From NCBI GenBank assembly GCA_030692355.1, contig JAUYCF010000042.1:1-64000 (forward strand): a stretch of DNA of 64,000 nucleotides, in the 5' to 3' direction. Positions 54,385-64,000 of this stretch are shown piece by piece. Below the pieces are notes generated by a model. It had not been told where the DNA came from. It saw only the letters and a list, made by a program, of their open reading frames with translations, and ran no database searches. The stretch is from Thiobacillus sp. (lineage in GTDB: Bacteria > Pseudomonadota > Gammaproteobacteria > Burkholderiales > Thiobacillaceae). A program made the translations under genes and the position numbers. Positions within the stretch are counted from its first letter, which is position 1, and each line of letters starts with the position of its first letter.

Positions 54385-56760
54385 ATGGCTACGCTTAATA
54401 TCGAAATTGATGGCCGCGCGCTCCAGGTAGAAAGCGGCGACACCATCATGGATGCGGCGAACCAGGCCGGCATCGCGATCCCGCATTTCTGTTATCACAA
54501 GAAACTCTCCATCGCCGCCAGCTGCCGCATGTGTCTGGTGCAGGTGGAAAAGGCGCCCAAGCCCCTGCCGGCCTGCGCCACGCCGGTGACCGACGGCATG
54601 AAGGTGTACACCCGCTCGGAATACGCGATCAATGCGCAGAAAAGTGTGATGGAGTTTCTGCTCATCAACCATCCGCTCGACTGCCCGATCTGCGATCAGG
54701 GCGGCGAATGCACGCTGCAGGATATGGCGGTGGGCTATGGCGGCTCGTCGTCGCGCTACCAGGAAGTCAAGCGCGTGGTGCGCGACAAGAACCTCGGCTC
54801 GCTGATCGCTACCGACATGACGCGTTGCATCCATTGCAGCCGCTGCGTGCGCTTCGGGCAGGAAATCGCCGGCGTGATGGAACTTGGCATGGCAGGGCGC
54901 GGCGAGCACACCGAAGTGATGCCATTTCTGGAAAGCCAGGTGGCGTCCGAGTTGTCGGGCAACGTCATCGACCTGTGCCCGGTCGGCGCCTTGACCAGCA
55001 AGCCTTTCCGCTATAGCGCCCGCAGTTGGGAACTGTCGCGCCGCCCCTCGATCAGCCCGCACGACAGCCTGGGTTCCAATCTTGAAGTCCACGTCAAGGG
55101 CAACAAGGTGATGCGCGTGGTGCCGCGCGAGAACGAGGACGTCAACGAATGCTGGCTGGCCGACCGCGACCGTTTTTCCTACGAAGGCCTCAACACGGCC
55201 GAGCGACTGACCCTGCCGATGATCAAGCGAGACGGGCAGTGGACAGAAACTACCTGGCAGGCGGCGCTCGAATTTGTCGCGGGCAAGCTGAAGTCGATCC
55301 CGGCTGAGCAGATCGGCGCGCTGTCGACGCCGTATCGCCCGGCGGAAGAGCTCTTTCTGCTGCAAAAGCTGATGCGCGGCATGGGCAGCGGCAACGTCGA
55401 CCATCGCCTGCGGCAGTCGGACTTCTCGCTCGACGACAAGGCGCGCGGCGCTTTCTGGCTGGGCATGCCGGTGACCTACATGTCGCGCCTCAAGCGCATG
55501 CTGGTGGTGGGTTCCAACCTGCGCAAGGATCACCCGCTGATGGCGCACCGCATTCGGGAGTCGGTGCGCTGGTATGGCGAGCTCAACCTGATCAACGCGG
55601 CGGAAGACGAGTTCCTTGGCAAGGTGCACGCCAAGCGCATCGTCGCGCCGTCGCAGCTTGCCGGTGCACTGGCGGGGGTGTGCCGCGCACTGGCCGAACT
55701 GAAAAACCTGCCGGTGCCCGGCATCGCCGTTCACGGCATTGCCGACGACACCGCACGCAAGATTGCCGAGAGTATTTCGGGCGGCGGCCAGAACGCTTCA
55801 GGTGAAGAATCGCGCGCGGTTTTCCTCGGCAACATGGCGCAGCATCATCCCGCCTATTCGCAGATTCATGCGCTGGCACAGGAAGTGGCGAAGCTCGCAG
55901 GCGCCAGTTTTGGCGTGCTGGGCGAAGCGGCCAACAGCGTCGGCGCGGTGGCAGTCGGGGCGATTCCGGGGCGTGGGCCGCTGGGTCAGCCTGCGGTCAA
56001 GGGCCTGAATGCGCAACAGATGCTGGCCCAGCCTTTACGCGCCTATCTGCTGCTTGGGGTTGAAGCCGAACTCGACACCCACGACCCGGTGAGCGCGATG
56101 GCCAGTATCCAGGCGGCGGAATTCGTCGTGGTGATGTCGCCCTACAAGGGCAGGTCGCTCGACTACGCCGACGTGTTGCTGCCGATTGCGCCGTGGACCG
56201 AAACCTCGGGCACTTTCATCAACACCGAAGGCCGCGTGCAGAGCTTCAGCGCTGTGGTGAAACCGCTTGGCGAAGCTCGCCCGGCTTGGAAGGTGCTGCG
56301 TGTGCTGGGCAATCTGCTGGAACTGGCCGGGTTCGAGCATAACGATTCACAGGACGTACTGCGCGACGCGCTCGGCGATACGCCGATCGGCAGCGTCCAG
56401 GCTTTCCTCAATAATGAAATCAGCGGTGTGACCGTGACGCCGCCGCAGTTGAATGAAGGCTTGGAGCGCGTCGCCGAAGTGCCGATCTACCAGACCGATG
56501 CGGTGGTGCGCCGTTCGCCTTCGCTGCAGAAGACGCAGGACGCGGCGCTTCCGATGGCGCGCATGCACGGCCGGTTGATTGCGAAATTGGGGCTGGAAGA
56601 AAACGGCCTTGTCTCGGTGCGCCAGACCGCCAGTGCACTGACACTTAAAGTACAGCGTGACGATCTGCTGCCAGACAATTGCGTGCGCGTTCCCAGCGGC
56701 CATCCGCTGACGGCGGGCCTGGGGCCGATGTTCGGGCCGATCACTGCGGAGCTGGCGTGA
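54385..56760 (+). CDS. nuoG: NADH-quinone oxidoreductase subunit G
   Basis: 791 residues. Large Fe-S subunit. The N-terminal [2Fe-2S] site is in [21 protein letters not shown], with further clusters in [18 protein letters not shown] and [17 protein letters not shown], then a molybdopterin-oxidoreductase-like domain without obvious cofactor residues. ATG 54385 gives [11 protein letters not shown]. The final TGA overlaps the nuoH ATG. Confidence 0.97.
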   Translation: MATLNIEIDGRALQVESGDTIMDAANQAGIAIPHFCYHKKLSIAASCRMCLVQVEKAPKPLPACATPVTDGMKVYTRSEYAINAQKSVMEFLLINHPLDCPICDQGGECTLQDMAVGYGGSSSRYQEVKRVVRDKNLGSLIATDMTRCIHCSRCVRFGQEIAGVMELGMAGRGEHTEVMPFLESQVASELSGNVIDLCPVGALTSKPFRYSARSWELSRRPSISPHDSLGSNLEVHVKGNKVMRVVPRENEDVNECWLADRDRFSYEGLNTAERLTLPMIKRDGQWTETTWQAALEFVAGKLKSIPAEQIGALSTPYRPAEELFLLQKLMRGMGSGNVDHRLRQSDFSLDDKARGAFWLGMPVTYMSRLKRMLVVGSNLRKDHPLMAHRIRESVRWYGELNLINAAEDEFLGKVHAKRIVAPSQLAGALAGVCRALAELKNLPVPGIAVHGIADDTARKIAESISGGGQNASGEESRAVFLGNMAQHHPAYSQIHALAQEVAKLAGASFGVLGEAANSVGAVAVGAIPGRGPLGQPAVKGLNAQQMLAQPLRAYLLLGVEAELDTHDPVSAMASIQAAEFVVVMSPYKGRSLDYADVLLPIAPWTETSGTFINTEGRVQSFSAVVKPLGEARPAWKVLRVLGNLLELAGFEHNDSQDVLRDALGDTPIGSVQAFLNNEISGVTVTPPQLNEGLERVAEVPIYQTDAVVRRSPSLQKTQDAALPMARMHGRLIAKLGLEENGLVSVRQTASALTLKVQRDDLLPDNCVRVPSGHPLTAGLGPMFGPITAELA

Positions 56761-57791
56761 TGGAGGCTGGACTCATGGAGAGCGCGGGCATGGACTGGGC
56801 TGCCGTCCAGACAGTCGTCTGGACGCTGGTCAAAATCATGGCACTGGTGGTGCCACTGATGCTGGGCGTGGCCTATCTGACCTACGCCGAACGGAAAGTC
56901 ATCGGCTGGATGCAGGTGCGCATCGGCCCCAATCGCGTGGGTTTCCAGGGCCTGCTGCAGCCGATCGCCGATGCGGTGAAGCTGATGATGAAGGAAATCA
57001 TCATTCCTGCCGGCGCCAACCGCGGGCTGTTCATTCTCGGCCCCATTCTCGCCATCGCGCCCGCGCTGGCGGCATGGGCGGTGATTCCGTTCACCGACAC
57101 GCTGGTGCTGGCCAATATCAATGCCGGCCTGTTGTACGTGATGGCGATCACCTCGATGGGGGTGTATGGCGTCATCATCGCGGGCTGGGCGTCCAACTCC
57201 AAATACGCCTTCCTTGGCGCGATGCGCTCGGCGGCGCAGATCGTATCGTATGAAATCGCCATGGGCTTCGCGCTGGTCGGCGTACTGATGGCGGCGCAGT
57301 CGCTCAACCTCATCGACATCGTGCAGGGCCAGGCGGGCGGGCTGCACCAGTGGTACATCTGGCCGCTGTTCCCGCTGTTCGTGGTGTACCTGATTGCCGG
57401 TGTGGCCGAAACCAACCGTGCGCCGTTTGACGTCGCCGAGGGCGAATCCGAGATCGTCGCCGGTTTCCATGTGGAATATTCCGGCATGGCGTTCGCCGTG
57501 TTCTTCCTCGCCGAATACGCCAACATGATCCTGATCGCCGCACTGACCACGCTGATGTTCCTCGGCGGCTGGCTGTCACCGGTTGGCTTTCTGCCCGATG
57601 GCATCGTCTGGTGGCTGGCGAAGACCGGCTTCGTGCTGTTCCTGTTCCTCTGGTTTCGCGCCACCTTCCCGCGCTACCGCTACGACCAGATCATGCGTCT
57701 GGGCTGGAAGGTCTTCATTCCCATCACCATCGTCTGGATCGTCGTCGTCGGCGGCATGATGCAGACGCCGTATGGTTATCTCTTCCATTGA
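56760..57791 (+). CDS. nuoH: NADH-quinone oxidoreductase subunit H
   Basis: 343 residues with eight or nine membrane helices. It couples the quinone site to the membrane arm. Family motifs: [38 protein letters not shown] (cited in part), [13 protein letters not shown] and the quinone-chamber loop [22 protein letters not shown] 56760 overlaps the nuoG stop; an internal ATG at 56790 is a less likely start. Confidence 0.97.
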   Translation: MEAGLMESAGMDWAAVQTVVWTLVKIMALVVPLMLGVAYLTYAERKVIGWMQVRIGPNRVGFQGLLQPIADAVKLMMKEIIIPAGANRGLFILGPILAIAPALAAWAVIPFTDTLVLANINAGLLYVMAITSMGVYGVIIAGWASNSKYAFLGAMRSAAQIVSYEIAMGFALVGVLMAAQSLNLIDIVQGQAGGLHQWYIWPLFPLFVVYLIAGVAETNRAPFDVAEGESEIVAGFHVEYSGMAFAVFFLAEYANMILIAALTTLMFLGGWLSPVGFLPDGIVWWLAKTGFVLFLFLWFRATFPRYRYDQIMRLGWKVFIPITIVWIVVVGGMMQTPYGYLFH

Positions 57792-57798
57792 GCGCGTC

Positions 57799-58287
57799 AT
57801 GAAACGGATCATGAATTTCTTTGGCAGCCTGCTCCTGATCGAACTGCTGCGCGGCATGATGCTCACCGGGCGTCACCTGTTCGCGCGCAAGATCACGGTG
57901 CAGTACCCGGAAGAAAAAACCCCCCAATCGCCCCGTTTTCGAGGCCTGCACGCCTTGCGCCGCTATCCCAACGGCGAGGAGCGCTGCATCGCGTGCAAGC
58001 TGTGCGAAGCGGTGTGTCCGGCGCTTGCCATCACCATCGAATCGGAACAGCGCGATGACGGCACCCGCCGCACAACACGCTACGACATCGATCTCACCAA
58101 ATGCATTTTCTGCGGCTTCTGCGAGGAATCCTGCCCGGTCGACTCCATCGTCGAAACCCGCCTCTTTGAATACCATGGCGAAAAACGCGGCGATCTCTAC
58201 TACACCAAGCCGATGCTGCTCGCGATCGGCGATCAGCATGAAGAGCAGATCGCGAAAGACCGCGCGACCGACGCGAAGTTTCGATAG
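57799..58287 (+). CDS. nuoI: NADH-quinone oxidoreductase subunit I
   Basis: 162 residues, typical length. Ferredoxin-like subunit with clusters N6a/N6b: [12 protein letters not shown] and [12 protein letters not shown]. It starts at ATG 57799 ([20 protein letters not shown]). A repeat-bearing gap of 195 bp separates it from nuoJ, the largest gap inside the operon. Confidence 0.97.
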   Translation: MKRIMNFFGSLLLIELLRGMMLTGRHLFARKITVQYPEEKTPQSPRFRGLHALRRYPNGEERCIACKLCEAVCPALAITIESEQRDDGTRRTTRYDIDLTKCIFCGFCEESCPVDSIVETRLFEYHGEKRGDLYYTKPMLLAIGDQHEEQIAKDRATDAKFR

Positions 58288-58310
58288 GCACGCGGAGCGC
58301 GCCCGTGAGC

Positions 58311-58479
58311 CAGGGGTTAGGAAACAGGAATTAGGGGAGGTGCGCTGCGCTGCGCGCGCCACTTGATTGAACAACACGACGTACGGATGAAAAGAGAGGC
58401 AGGCAAACGGAAATCTGGTATCAGGCACTAGCGGTGGATAGTCATCCCTAGCCCCTAACCCCTAACTCCTAGCCCCTAG
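58311..58479. repeat. CCCCTAA-type repeat element, nuoI-nuoJ gap
   Basis: CAGGGGTTAGGAA...AATTAGGGG (58311-58337) faces an array of CCCCTAACCCCTAACTCCTAGCCCCTAG units at 58450-58479, so the element forms an imperfect inverted repeat of G4TTA/CCCCTAA units across the gap. Such CCCCTAACCCCTAA strings are dispersed intergenic repeats in some betaproteobacteria. Confidence 0.75.
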
Positions 58480-58482
58480 AAC

Positions 58483-59121
58483 ATGAGCTACACAACCGCA
58501 ATTTTCTACTTCTTCGCCGCCATCCTGGTGTTTGCCGGATTGCGCGTCATTACCGCGCGCAACCCGGTGCATGCCGCACTGTTCCTGGTGCTGGCCTTCT
58601 TCACTGCGGCGGGTCTGTGGATGCTGCTGGAGGCCGAATTTCTCGCCATCACCCTGGTGCTGGTTTACGTCGGTGCGGTGATGGTGCTGTTCCTGTTCGT
58701 GGTGATGATGCTCGACATCAACCTCGATAAATTGCGGGAAGGCTTCTGGAATTACGCGCCGCTGGCAGGCTTCGTCTCGGTTCTGCTGGTGATCGAAATG
58801 GCGCTGATCCTCGGCAGTCGCCACTTCGGGCTCGACGTGATGGCCGCCCCCGCGCCGCACCCGGCGGACTACAGCAACACCAAGGAACTCGGCCGACTGA
58901 TTTATACCGATTACGTTTATGCGTTCGAACTGGCCGCGGTGATCCTGCTGGTGGCGATCGTCGCCGCGATTGCCCTGACGCTGCGCCGCCGCAAGGATAG
59001 CAAGTACATCGATCCCGCCGAGCAGGTGAAGGTCAAGCGCAATGACCGCCTGCGCATCGTCAAGATGGGCGCGGTGAAGCGTGAGGTGTCAGGAGTGAGG
59101 GGAGAGGAGAAAAACCCATGA
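58483..59121 (+). CDS. nuoJ: NADH-quinone oxidoreductase subunit J
   Basis: 212 residues with five membrane helices. Proton-path subunit with the conserved [47 protein letters not shown] region (cited here as [21 protein letters not shown], shortened). The last 14 residues ([14 protein letters not shown]) are encoded by a GTGAGG repeat element, so the C-terminus is extended beyond the normal end. Confidence 0.95.
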   Translation: MSYTTAIFYFFAAILVFAGLRVITARNPVHAALFLVLAFFTAAGLWMLLEAEFLAITLVLVYVGAVMVLFLFVVMMLDINLDKLREGFWNYAPLAGFVSVLLVIEMALILGSRHFGLDVMAAPAPHPADYSNTKELGRLIYTDYVYAFELAAVILLVAIVAAIALTLRRRKDSKYIDPAEQVKVKRNDRLRIVKMGAVKREVSGVRGEEKNP

Positions 59122-59165
59122 CTTGCCACGATTTCGCACCTCACGCCTTCCCCCTCACACCTCAC
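59081..59165. repeat. GTGAGG-type inverted repeat, nuoJ-nuoK
   Basis: GTGAGGTGTCAGGAGTGAGG (59081-59100) is inverted, imperfectly, as CCCCCTCACACCTCAC (59150-59165). The left arm is inside the nuoJ coding end, and the right arm lies just before the nuoK ribosome site. A different element family from the one in the nuoI-nuoJ gap. Confidence 0.75.
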
Positions 59166-59185
59166 CGCTCCGAAGGAGCGCTCGC

Positions 59186-59491
59186 ATGATTTCCTTATCG
59201 CATTTCCTGGTGCTGGGCGGCGTTCTGTTCGCCATCAGCGTGCTGGGCATCTTCCTCAATCGCAAGAATGTCATCATCCTCCTGATGGCGATTGAGTTGA
59301 TGCTGCTCGCGGTGAATATGAATTTCATCGCGTTTTCGCATTACCTCGGCGACATCCATGGCCAGATATTCGTCTTCTTCATCCTCACCGTCGCCGCCGC
59401 GGAATCGGCCATCGGCCTGGCAATCCTGGTGGTGCTGTTCCGCAACCTGCGCACGATCAACGTCGATGACCTCGACCATCTGAAAGGCTGA
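59186..59491 (+). CDS. nuoK: NADH-quinone oxidoreductase subunit K
   Basis: 101 residues with three membrane helices. The conserved glutamates are in [16 protein letters not shown] and [16 protein letters not shown] 59186 follows GAAGGAGCG and gives the normal length; longer frames run into the repeat. It overlaps nuoL by one base. Confidence 0.97.
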   Translation: MISLSHFLVLGGVLFAISVLGIFLNRKNVIILLMAIELMLLAVNMNFIAFSHYLGDIHGQIFVFFILTVAAAESAIGLAILVVLFRNLRTINVDDLDHLKG

Positions 59492-61494
59492 TGACGATGG
59501 ACATGCAGACGCTCTATCTGATCGTGCCGCTTGCGCCCTTGTTCGGCGCGATCGTTGCTGGCTTGTTCGGCAAGCTGGTCGGTCGCACCGGCGCCCATGT
59601 CGTCACCATCGCCGGCGTGGCGGTGTCGCTGATCGCCTCGGTGCTGGTGTTCCAGGACGTGCTGGCAGGCCACACCTTCAACGGCACCGTCTACACCTGG
59701 ATGGTGCTGGGTGACCTGCGTTTCGAGGTCGGTTTCCTGATCGATGCGCTGACGGTCATGATGATGCTGGTCGTCACCTTCGTCTCGCTGATGGTGCACA
59801 TCTACACCATCGGCTACATGCAGGACGACCCGGGCTACCAGCGCTTCTTCAGCTACATCTCGCTGTTCACCTTCTCGATGCTGATGCTGGTGATGAGCAA
59901 CAACTTCCTGCAGTTGTTCTTCGGCTGGGAAGCGGTCGGCCTGGTGTCCTATCTGCTGATCGGCTTCTGGTACAACAAGGAAACAGCGATCTACGCCAAC
60001 CTGAAAGCCTTCCTGGTAAACCGCGTCGGCGACTTCGGCTTCATCCTCGGCATCGGCCTGGTGCTGGCCCATTTCGGCTCGCTCGATTACGCCACCGTGT
60101 TCGCCATGGCACCGTCGCTCGCCAACGAGACCATCACGCTCTGGCCCGACACGCCGTGGATGCTGATGACGGTGATCGGCATCCTCCTGTTCATCGGCGC
60201 GATGGGCAAGTCGGCGCAGTTCCCGCTGCACGTCTGGCTGCCTGACTCGATGGAAGGCCCGACGCCGATTTCCGCGCTGATCCACGCGGCGACGATGGTG
60301 ACCGCCGGCATCTTCATGGTCGCACGGATGTCGCCGCTGTATGAGCTGTCCGACGTGGCGCTCTCCTTCATCATGGTGATCGGCGCGATCACCGCGCTGT
60401 TCATGGGCTTTCTCGGCATCGTGCAGAACGACATCAAGCGCGTGGTGGCGTATTCCACCCTGTCGCAGCTGGGCTACATGACGGTCGCGCTCGGCGCCTC
60501 GGCCTACTCGGTCGCGGTGTTCCACCTGATGACGCACGCCTTCTTCAAGGCGCTGCTGTTTCTTGCCGCAGGCAGCGTCATCATCGCCATGCACCACAAC
60601 CAGGACATCCGCTACATGGGCGGCCTGAAGAAGTACATGCCGATCACCTGGATTACCTCGCTGATCGGTTCGCTGGCGCTGATCGGCACCCCCTTCCTGT
60701 CGGGCTTCTATTCCAAGGAAACCATCATCGAGGCGGTCAAGCTGTCACATCTGCCGGTGGCCGACCTCGCCTACTGGGCGGTGCTGATCGGCGTGTTCGT
60801 CACCGCCTTCTATTCCTTCCGCATGTATTTCCTGGTGTTCCACGGCAAGGAGCGTTTCCATCAGGGGCACGCCCACGGCAACGAACCGGATGCGCATCAC
60901 GATGAGCACCATGGCGGCACGCCGCATGAAACCCCATGGGTCATCACCGGCCCCTTGCTGGCGCTGGCGCTGCCTTCGCTGGCGATTGGCTACATGACGA
61001 TCGAGCCCATGCTGTATGGCGACTTTTTCGGCAGCGCGATCTACGTTGCCGACCGTCATCCGGTCATGAACGAACTCAACCTGCATTTCCACGGCGCGGC
61101 TGCGATGGGGCTGCACGCGGTGATGACGCTGCCGTTCTGGCTGGCGGTAGCGGGCGTGGGATTGTCGGCGTTCTTCTATCTCAAGCGCCCGGATATTCCT
61201 GCTGCGATTGCGCAGCGGTTCAAGTTCCTGCATCAAATGCTGCTCAATAAGTACTGGTTCGACGAGTTCTACAGTTGGGTGTTTGCCAAGGGCGCGCGCG
61301 CACTGGGCGCCAGCCTGTGGCGGCGCGGCGACCAGAATGTGATCGATGGCTTTTTCATCAACGGGACGGCGCACATGGTCGAGCGCCTGTCGCGCCTGCT
61401 CAGGGCCTTCCAGTCCGGCTACATCTACCACTACGCCTTTGCCATGCTGATCGGGGTGTTTGCCCTGGTGACGTGGTTCGCGCGACTCAACTAG
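59491..61494 (+). CDS. nuoL: NADH-quinone oxidoreductase subunit L
   Basis: 667 residues. Antiporter-like proton-pumping subunit with about 16 membrane segments and the long lateral helix at the C-terminus. Motifs: FFGWEAVGLVSYLLIGFW with the conserved Glu, GAMGKSAQFPLHVWLPDSMEGPTPISALIHAATMV (cited in part) and AYSTLSQLGYM. A His-rich loop (HQGHAHGNEPDAHHDEHHGG) is at about 465-485. The start is ATG 59491 or 59497. Confidence 0.97.
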   Translation: MTMDMQTLYLIVPLAPLFGAIVAGLFGKLVGRTGAHVVTIAGVAVSLIASVLVFQDVLAGHTFNGTVYTWMVLGDLRFEVGFLIDALTVMMMLVVTFVSLMVHIYTIGYMQDDPGYQRFFSYISLFTFSMLMLVMSNNFLQLFFGWEAVGLVSYLLIGFWYNKETAIYANLKAFLVNRVGDFGFILGIGLVLAHFGSLDYATVFAMAPSLANETITLWPDTPWMLMTVIGILLFIGAMGKSAQFPLHVWLPDSMEGPTPISALIHAATMVTAGIFMVARMSPLYELSDVALSFIMVIGAITALFMGFLGIVQNDIKRVVAYSTLSQLGYMTVALGASAYSVAVFHLMTHAFFKALLFLAAGSVIIAMHHNQDIRYMGGLKKYMPITWITSLIGSLALIGTPFLSGFYSKETIIEAVKLSHLPVADLAYWAVLIGVFVTAFYSFRMYFLVFHGKERFHQGHAHGNEPDAHHDEHHGGTPHETPWVITGPLLALALPSLAIGYMTIEPMLYGDFFGSAIYVADRHPVMNELNLHFHGAAAMGLHAVMTLPFWLAVAGVGLSAFFYLKRPDIPAAIAQRFKFLHQMLLNKYWFDEFYSWVFAKGARALGASLWRRGDQNVIDGFFINGTAHMVERLSRLLRAFQSGYIYHYAFAMLIGVFALVTWFARLN

Positions 61495-61513
61495 ACGTGC
61501 CTAACTAAAAATC

Positions 61514-63004
61514 ATGCCCATGTTTGGACAATCGATTCTCTCCCTCGTCATCTGGGTCCCGATTCTGGCCGGGGTGGCGGTGCTCGCCACCGGCTCCGAC
61601 CGCAACGCCACGCTGGCGCGCTGGATTGCGCTTGCCGGTGCATTGCTGGGGCTTGCCGTCGCGATTCCGCTGGTCACCGGCTTCGACACCGGCACCTCGG
61701 CGATGCAGTTCGTCGAGAAGGCCACCTGGATCCCGGCGTTCAACATCCACTATCACCTCGGCGTAGACGGCATTTCCATGCCGCTGATCCTGTTGAACAG
61801 CTTCATCACCGTGCTGGTGGTCATCGCCGGCTGGCGGGTGATCCAGGACAAGGTCGCGCAGTACATGGCGGCCTTCCTCATCATGTCCGGCCTCATAAAC
61901 GGCGTGTTCGCCTCGCTCGACGGCATCCTGTTCTATGTCTTCTTCGAAGGCATGCTGATCCCGCTGTACCTGATCGTCGGCGTGTGGGGCGGACCGAACC
62001 GCGTCTATGCCGCGTTCAAATTCTTCCTCTACACCCTGCTCGGTTCGCTGCTGATGCTGGTGTCGATGATCTACCTGTATTTCCAGTCGGGCGGCAGCTT
62101 CGACATCCAGACCTGGCACACCACCACGCTCGGGATGACGGCGCAGACGCTGATGTTCTTCGCCTTCCTGCTGGCCTTCGGCGTCAAGGTGCCGATGTGG
62201 CCGGTGCACACCTGGCTGCCGGACGCCCACGTCGAGGCGCCTACCGGCGGCTCGGTGGTGCTGGCGGCGATCACGCTGAAAGTCGGCGCCTACGGCTTCC
62301 TGCGCTTCATCCTGCCGATCCTTCCCGATGCCAGTGCGGAATATGCCTGGTTCGTCATCGCCCTGTCGCTGATCGCCGTCGCCTACATTGGCCTGGTCGC
62401 GCTGGCGCAGTCCGACATGAAGAAGCTCATCGCCTATTCGTCGATTGCGCACATGGGCTTCGTCACCCTCGGCTTCTTCATGTTCAGCCCGCTTGGCGTT
62501 GAAGGCGGCTTGGTGCAGATGATTTCGCACGGCTTCGTCTCGGCGGCGCTGTTCCTATGCATCGGCGTCATGTACGACCGCCTGCATTCGCGCCAGATCA
62601 AGGATTACGGCGGCCTGGTCAACAGGATGCCGCTGTTCGCCGCCTTCTTCATGCTGTTCGCCATGGCCAACGCCGGCTTGCCCGCCACCAGCGGCTTTGT
62701 CGGCGAGTTCATGGTCATCATGGCCGCAGCGAAGGTCAATTTCTGGTTCGCCTTCGTCGCCGCCACCACGCTCATCCTCGGTGCGGCCTACACGCTGTGG
62801 ATGTACAAGCGCGTCGTGTTCGGCGAGGTCACCAACCCGCGCGTCGAGGAATTGACCGACATCAACGCGCGCGAAATCCTGCTGCTCGGCGTGCTCGCCG
62901 TCTGCGTGCTGGCCATGGGCCTGTATCCCAAGCCGTTCACTGACATCATGCACGTGTCGGTGGTCGACCTGTTGGCGCACGTCGCCCAAAGCAAACTGCC
63001 TTAA
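61514..63004 (+). CDS. nuoM: NADH-quinone oxidoreductase subunit M
   Basis: 496 residues, about 14 membrane helices, antiporter-like proton-pumping subunit. Motifs: YHLGVDGISMPLILLNSF, FFEGMLIPLYLIVGVWGG, FGVKVPMWPVHTWLPDAHVEAPTGGSVVLA (cited in part) and LIAYSSIAHMGFV. It begins 19 bases after nuoL. Confidence 0.98.
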   Translation: MPMFGQSILSLVIWVPILAGVAVLATGSDRNATLARWIALAGALLGLAVAIPLVTGFDTGTSAMQFVEKATWIPAFNIHYHLGVDGISMPLILLNSFITVLVVIAGWRVIQDKVAQYMAAFLIMSGLINGVFASLDGILFYVFFEGMLIPLYLIVGVWGGPNRVYAAFKFFLYTLLGSLLMLVSMIYLYFQSGGSFDIQTWHTTTLGMTAQTLMFFAFLLAFGVKVPMWPVHTWLPDAHVEAPTGGSVVLAAITLKVGAYGFLRFILPILPDASAEYAWFVIALSLIAVAYIGLVALAQSDMKKLIAYSSIAHMGFVTLGFFMFSPLGVEGGLVQMISHGFVSAALFLCIGVMYDRLHSRQIKDYGGLVNRMPLFAAFFMLFAMANAGLPATSGFVGEFMVIMAAAKVNFWFAFVAATTLILGAAYTLWMYKRVVFGEVTNPRVEELTDINAREILLLGVLAVCVLAMGLYPKPFTDIMHVSVVDLLAHVAQSKLP

Positions 63005-63013
63005 GGTTCCAAG

Positions 63014-64000
63014 ATGAGCGACTTTCTCACCCAATTCGCCCCCGCACTGCCCGAGATCTTCGTGCTGGCGATGGTCTCGCTGATCCTGGTGATCGATGCC
63101 GCCGTCGACGACAGCAAGCGCTATATCGCCTATGTGTTGTCGCTGGCCACGCTGGCCGGCGCGGCTTTCCTCACCATGAACGATTTCTCTACCATGCCGG
63201 TGCTGGCGCTCAACGGCCTCTTCATCGACGATCCGCTCTCCGACGTGTTGAAGCTGTTCCTCTATCTGACCGTTGCCACGGTGCTGGTGTATTCGCGCGA
63301 TTACCTGCGGACGCGCGGGCTCTACAAGGGCGAGTTCTTCGTGCTGGCGCTATTCGCGTTGCTCGGCATGATGGTGATGGTGTCGGCCAGCCATTTCCTC
63401 ACGCTGTATCTCGGACTCGAACTGCTGTCGCTGTCCCTGTATGCCATGGTCGCATTGCAGCGCGATTCCGGCGTGGCGTCCGAGGCGGCAATGAAATACT
63501 TTGTCCTGGGTGCACTGGCGTCGGGCATGCTTCTCTACGGCATGTCGATGATCTACGGCGTCACCGGCTCGCTGGCGCTGGCCGACATCGCACAGAACCT
63601 GTCCGACGGCACCGACCTGCGCATTCCCCTGGTGTTCGGCATCGTCTTCATCGTCGCCGGGCTGGCTTTCAAACTGGGTGCCGTGCCGTTTCACATGTGG
63701 GTGCCGGACGTCTACCACGGCGCGCCGACCGCGGTGACGCTGCTCATCGGCAGCGCGCCCAAGATCGCCGCCTTCGCCTTCGTCGTGCGCATTCTGGGGC
63801 AGGGGCTGGAATCGCAGGCGTCCGAATGGCGCGACATGCTGGTGATCCTGGCGGTGCTGTCGATGGCGGTCGGCAACATCGCGGCCATCGCACAGACCAA
63901 CCTGAAGCGCATGCTCGCGTATTCGACCATCTCGCACATGGGCTTCATGCTGCTGGGCATCCTGGCCGGCTCGCAGAACGGCTACAGCAGCGCGATGTTC
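63014..64000 (+). CDS. nuoN: NADH-quinone oxidoreductase subunit N (partial)
   Basis: The frame opens at ATG 63014 ([19 protein letters not shown]), 9 bases after nuoM, and stays open to the window edge: 329 codons of an expected 480 or so. NuoN features: [47 protein letters not shown] (cited in part) and [19 protein letters not shown]. It is cut by the window end, not broken. Confidence 0.97.
   Translation, partial: MSDFLTQFAPALPEIFVLAMVSLILVIDAAVDDSKRYIAYVLSLATLAGAAFLTMNDFSTMPVLALNGLFIDDPLSDVLKLFLYLTVATVLVYSRDYLRTRGLYKGEFFVLALFALLGMMVMVSASHFLTLYLGLELLSLSLYAMVALQRDSGVASEAAMKYFVLGALASGMLLYGMSMIYGVTGSLALADIAQNLSDGTDLRIPLVFGIVFIVAGLAFKLGAVPFHMWVPDVYHGAPTAVTLLIGSAPKIAAFAFVVRILGQGLESQASEWRDMLVILAVLSMAVGNIAAIAQTNLKRMLAYSTISHMGFMLLGILAGSQNGYSSAMF

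Overview
The window is a GC-rich, gene-dense chromosomal segment from a betaproteobacterium. The gene order fur|bamE-dapB-grx-carAB-greA-DUF4149-yhbY|rlmE-ftsH-folP-glmM-pst-tpiA-secG-tRNA-Leu-nuoA..N is typical of the Nitrosomonadales. Together with a 14-gene nuo operon, zwf, ppk1 and a flagellar-type export cluster, it suggests a Thiobacillus-like organism; the genus is inference. No rRNA, CRISPR array, prophage or complete insertion sequence is visible. No gene-free gap exceeds about 215 bp.

Layout. 1-0.6 kb: a small DUF4258/DUF2283 gene pair. 0.6-7 kb: htpG behind a near-perfect RpoH promoter, then a polyphosphate locus of ppk1 divergent from a CYTH-CHAD protein, with a perfect PhoB box between them, followed by sixA. 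7.06-14.35 kb: ten overlapping genes, fliF-G-H-I-J-X-O-P-Q-R. This is a compact flagellar-type export cluster in which one unrecognised small gene (X) stands where fliK, fliL, fliM and fliN usually lie. 14.5-20.7 kb: zwf, dapA, bamC, a metallo-beta-lactamase-fold hydrolase, a DEAD-box helicase and a DUF3301 protein. 20.7-26 kb: a redox/stress section with a flavin oxidoreductase and msrB on the minus strand, divergent from a rubrerythrin, a GlpC/HdrD-like Fe-S protein and a DUF3501 protein, then a cyclopropane-fatty-acid-type methyltransferase. 26-32 kb: an SLC13 permease with a structured leader, a cation diffusion facilitator, CNP1-like, proB, a remnant that looks like cobC, a BtuF-like binding protein and fur. 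32-44 kb: bamE, dapB, grx, carAB behind a candidate attenuator, greA, rlmE, ftsH, folP and glmM. 44-49.6 kb: pstSCAB behind a PhoB box, tpiA, secG and tRNA-Leu(GAG). 49.7-64 kb: nuoA to nuoN, with nuoN cut by the window end.

Two themes link the genes. Phosphate: ppk1/CYTH-CHAD and pstSCAB both carry PhoB boxes 40 kb apart, which suggests a shared Pho regulon coupling uptake to polyphosphate storage. Short repeats: at least six different kinds of short inverted-repeat element sit in gaps or inside genes (CYTH-CHAD linker, fliR-zwf, both sides of the Fe-S gene, nuoI-nuoJ, nuoJ-nuoK). One supplies 13 in-frame codons and another the C-terminus of NuoJ. The most promising under-described items are the reduced flagellar-type cluster, the rubrerythrin/Fe-S/DUF3501 cassette with its palindromic operator, the carAB leader hairpin, and the duplicated nuoD start that makes a 20-codon coupled mini-ORF.
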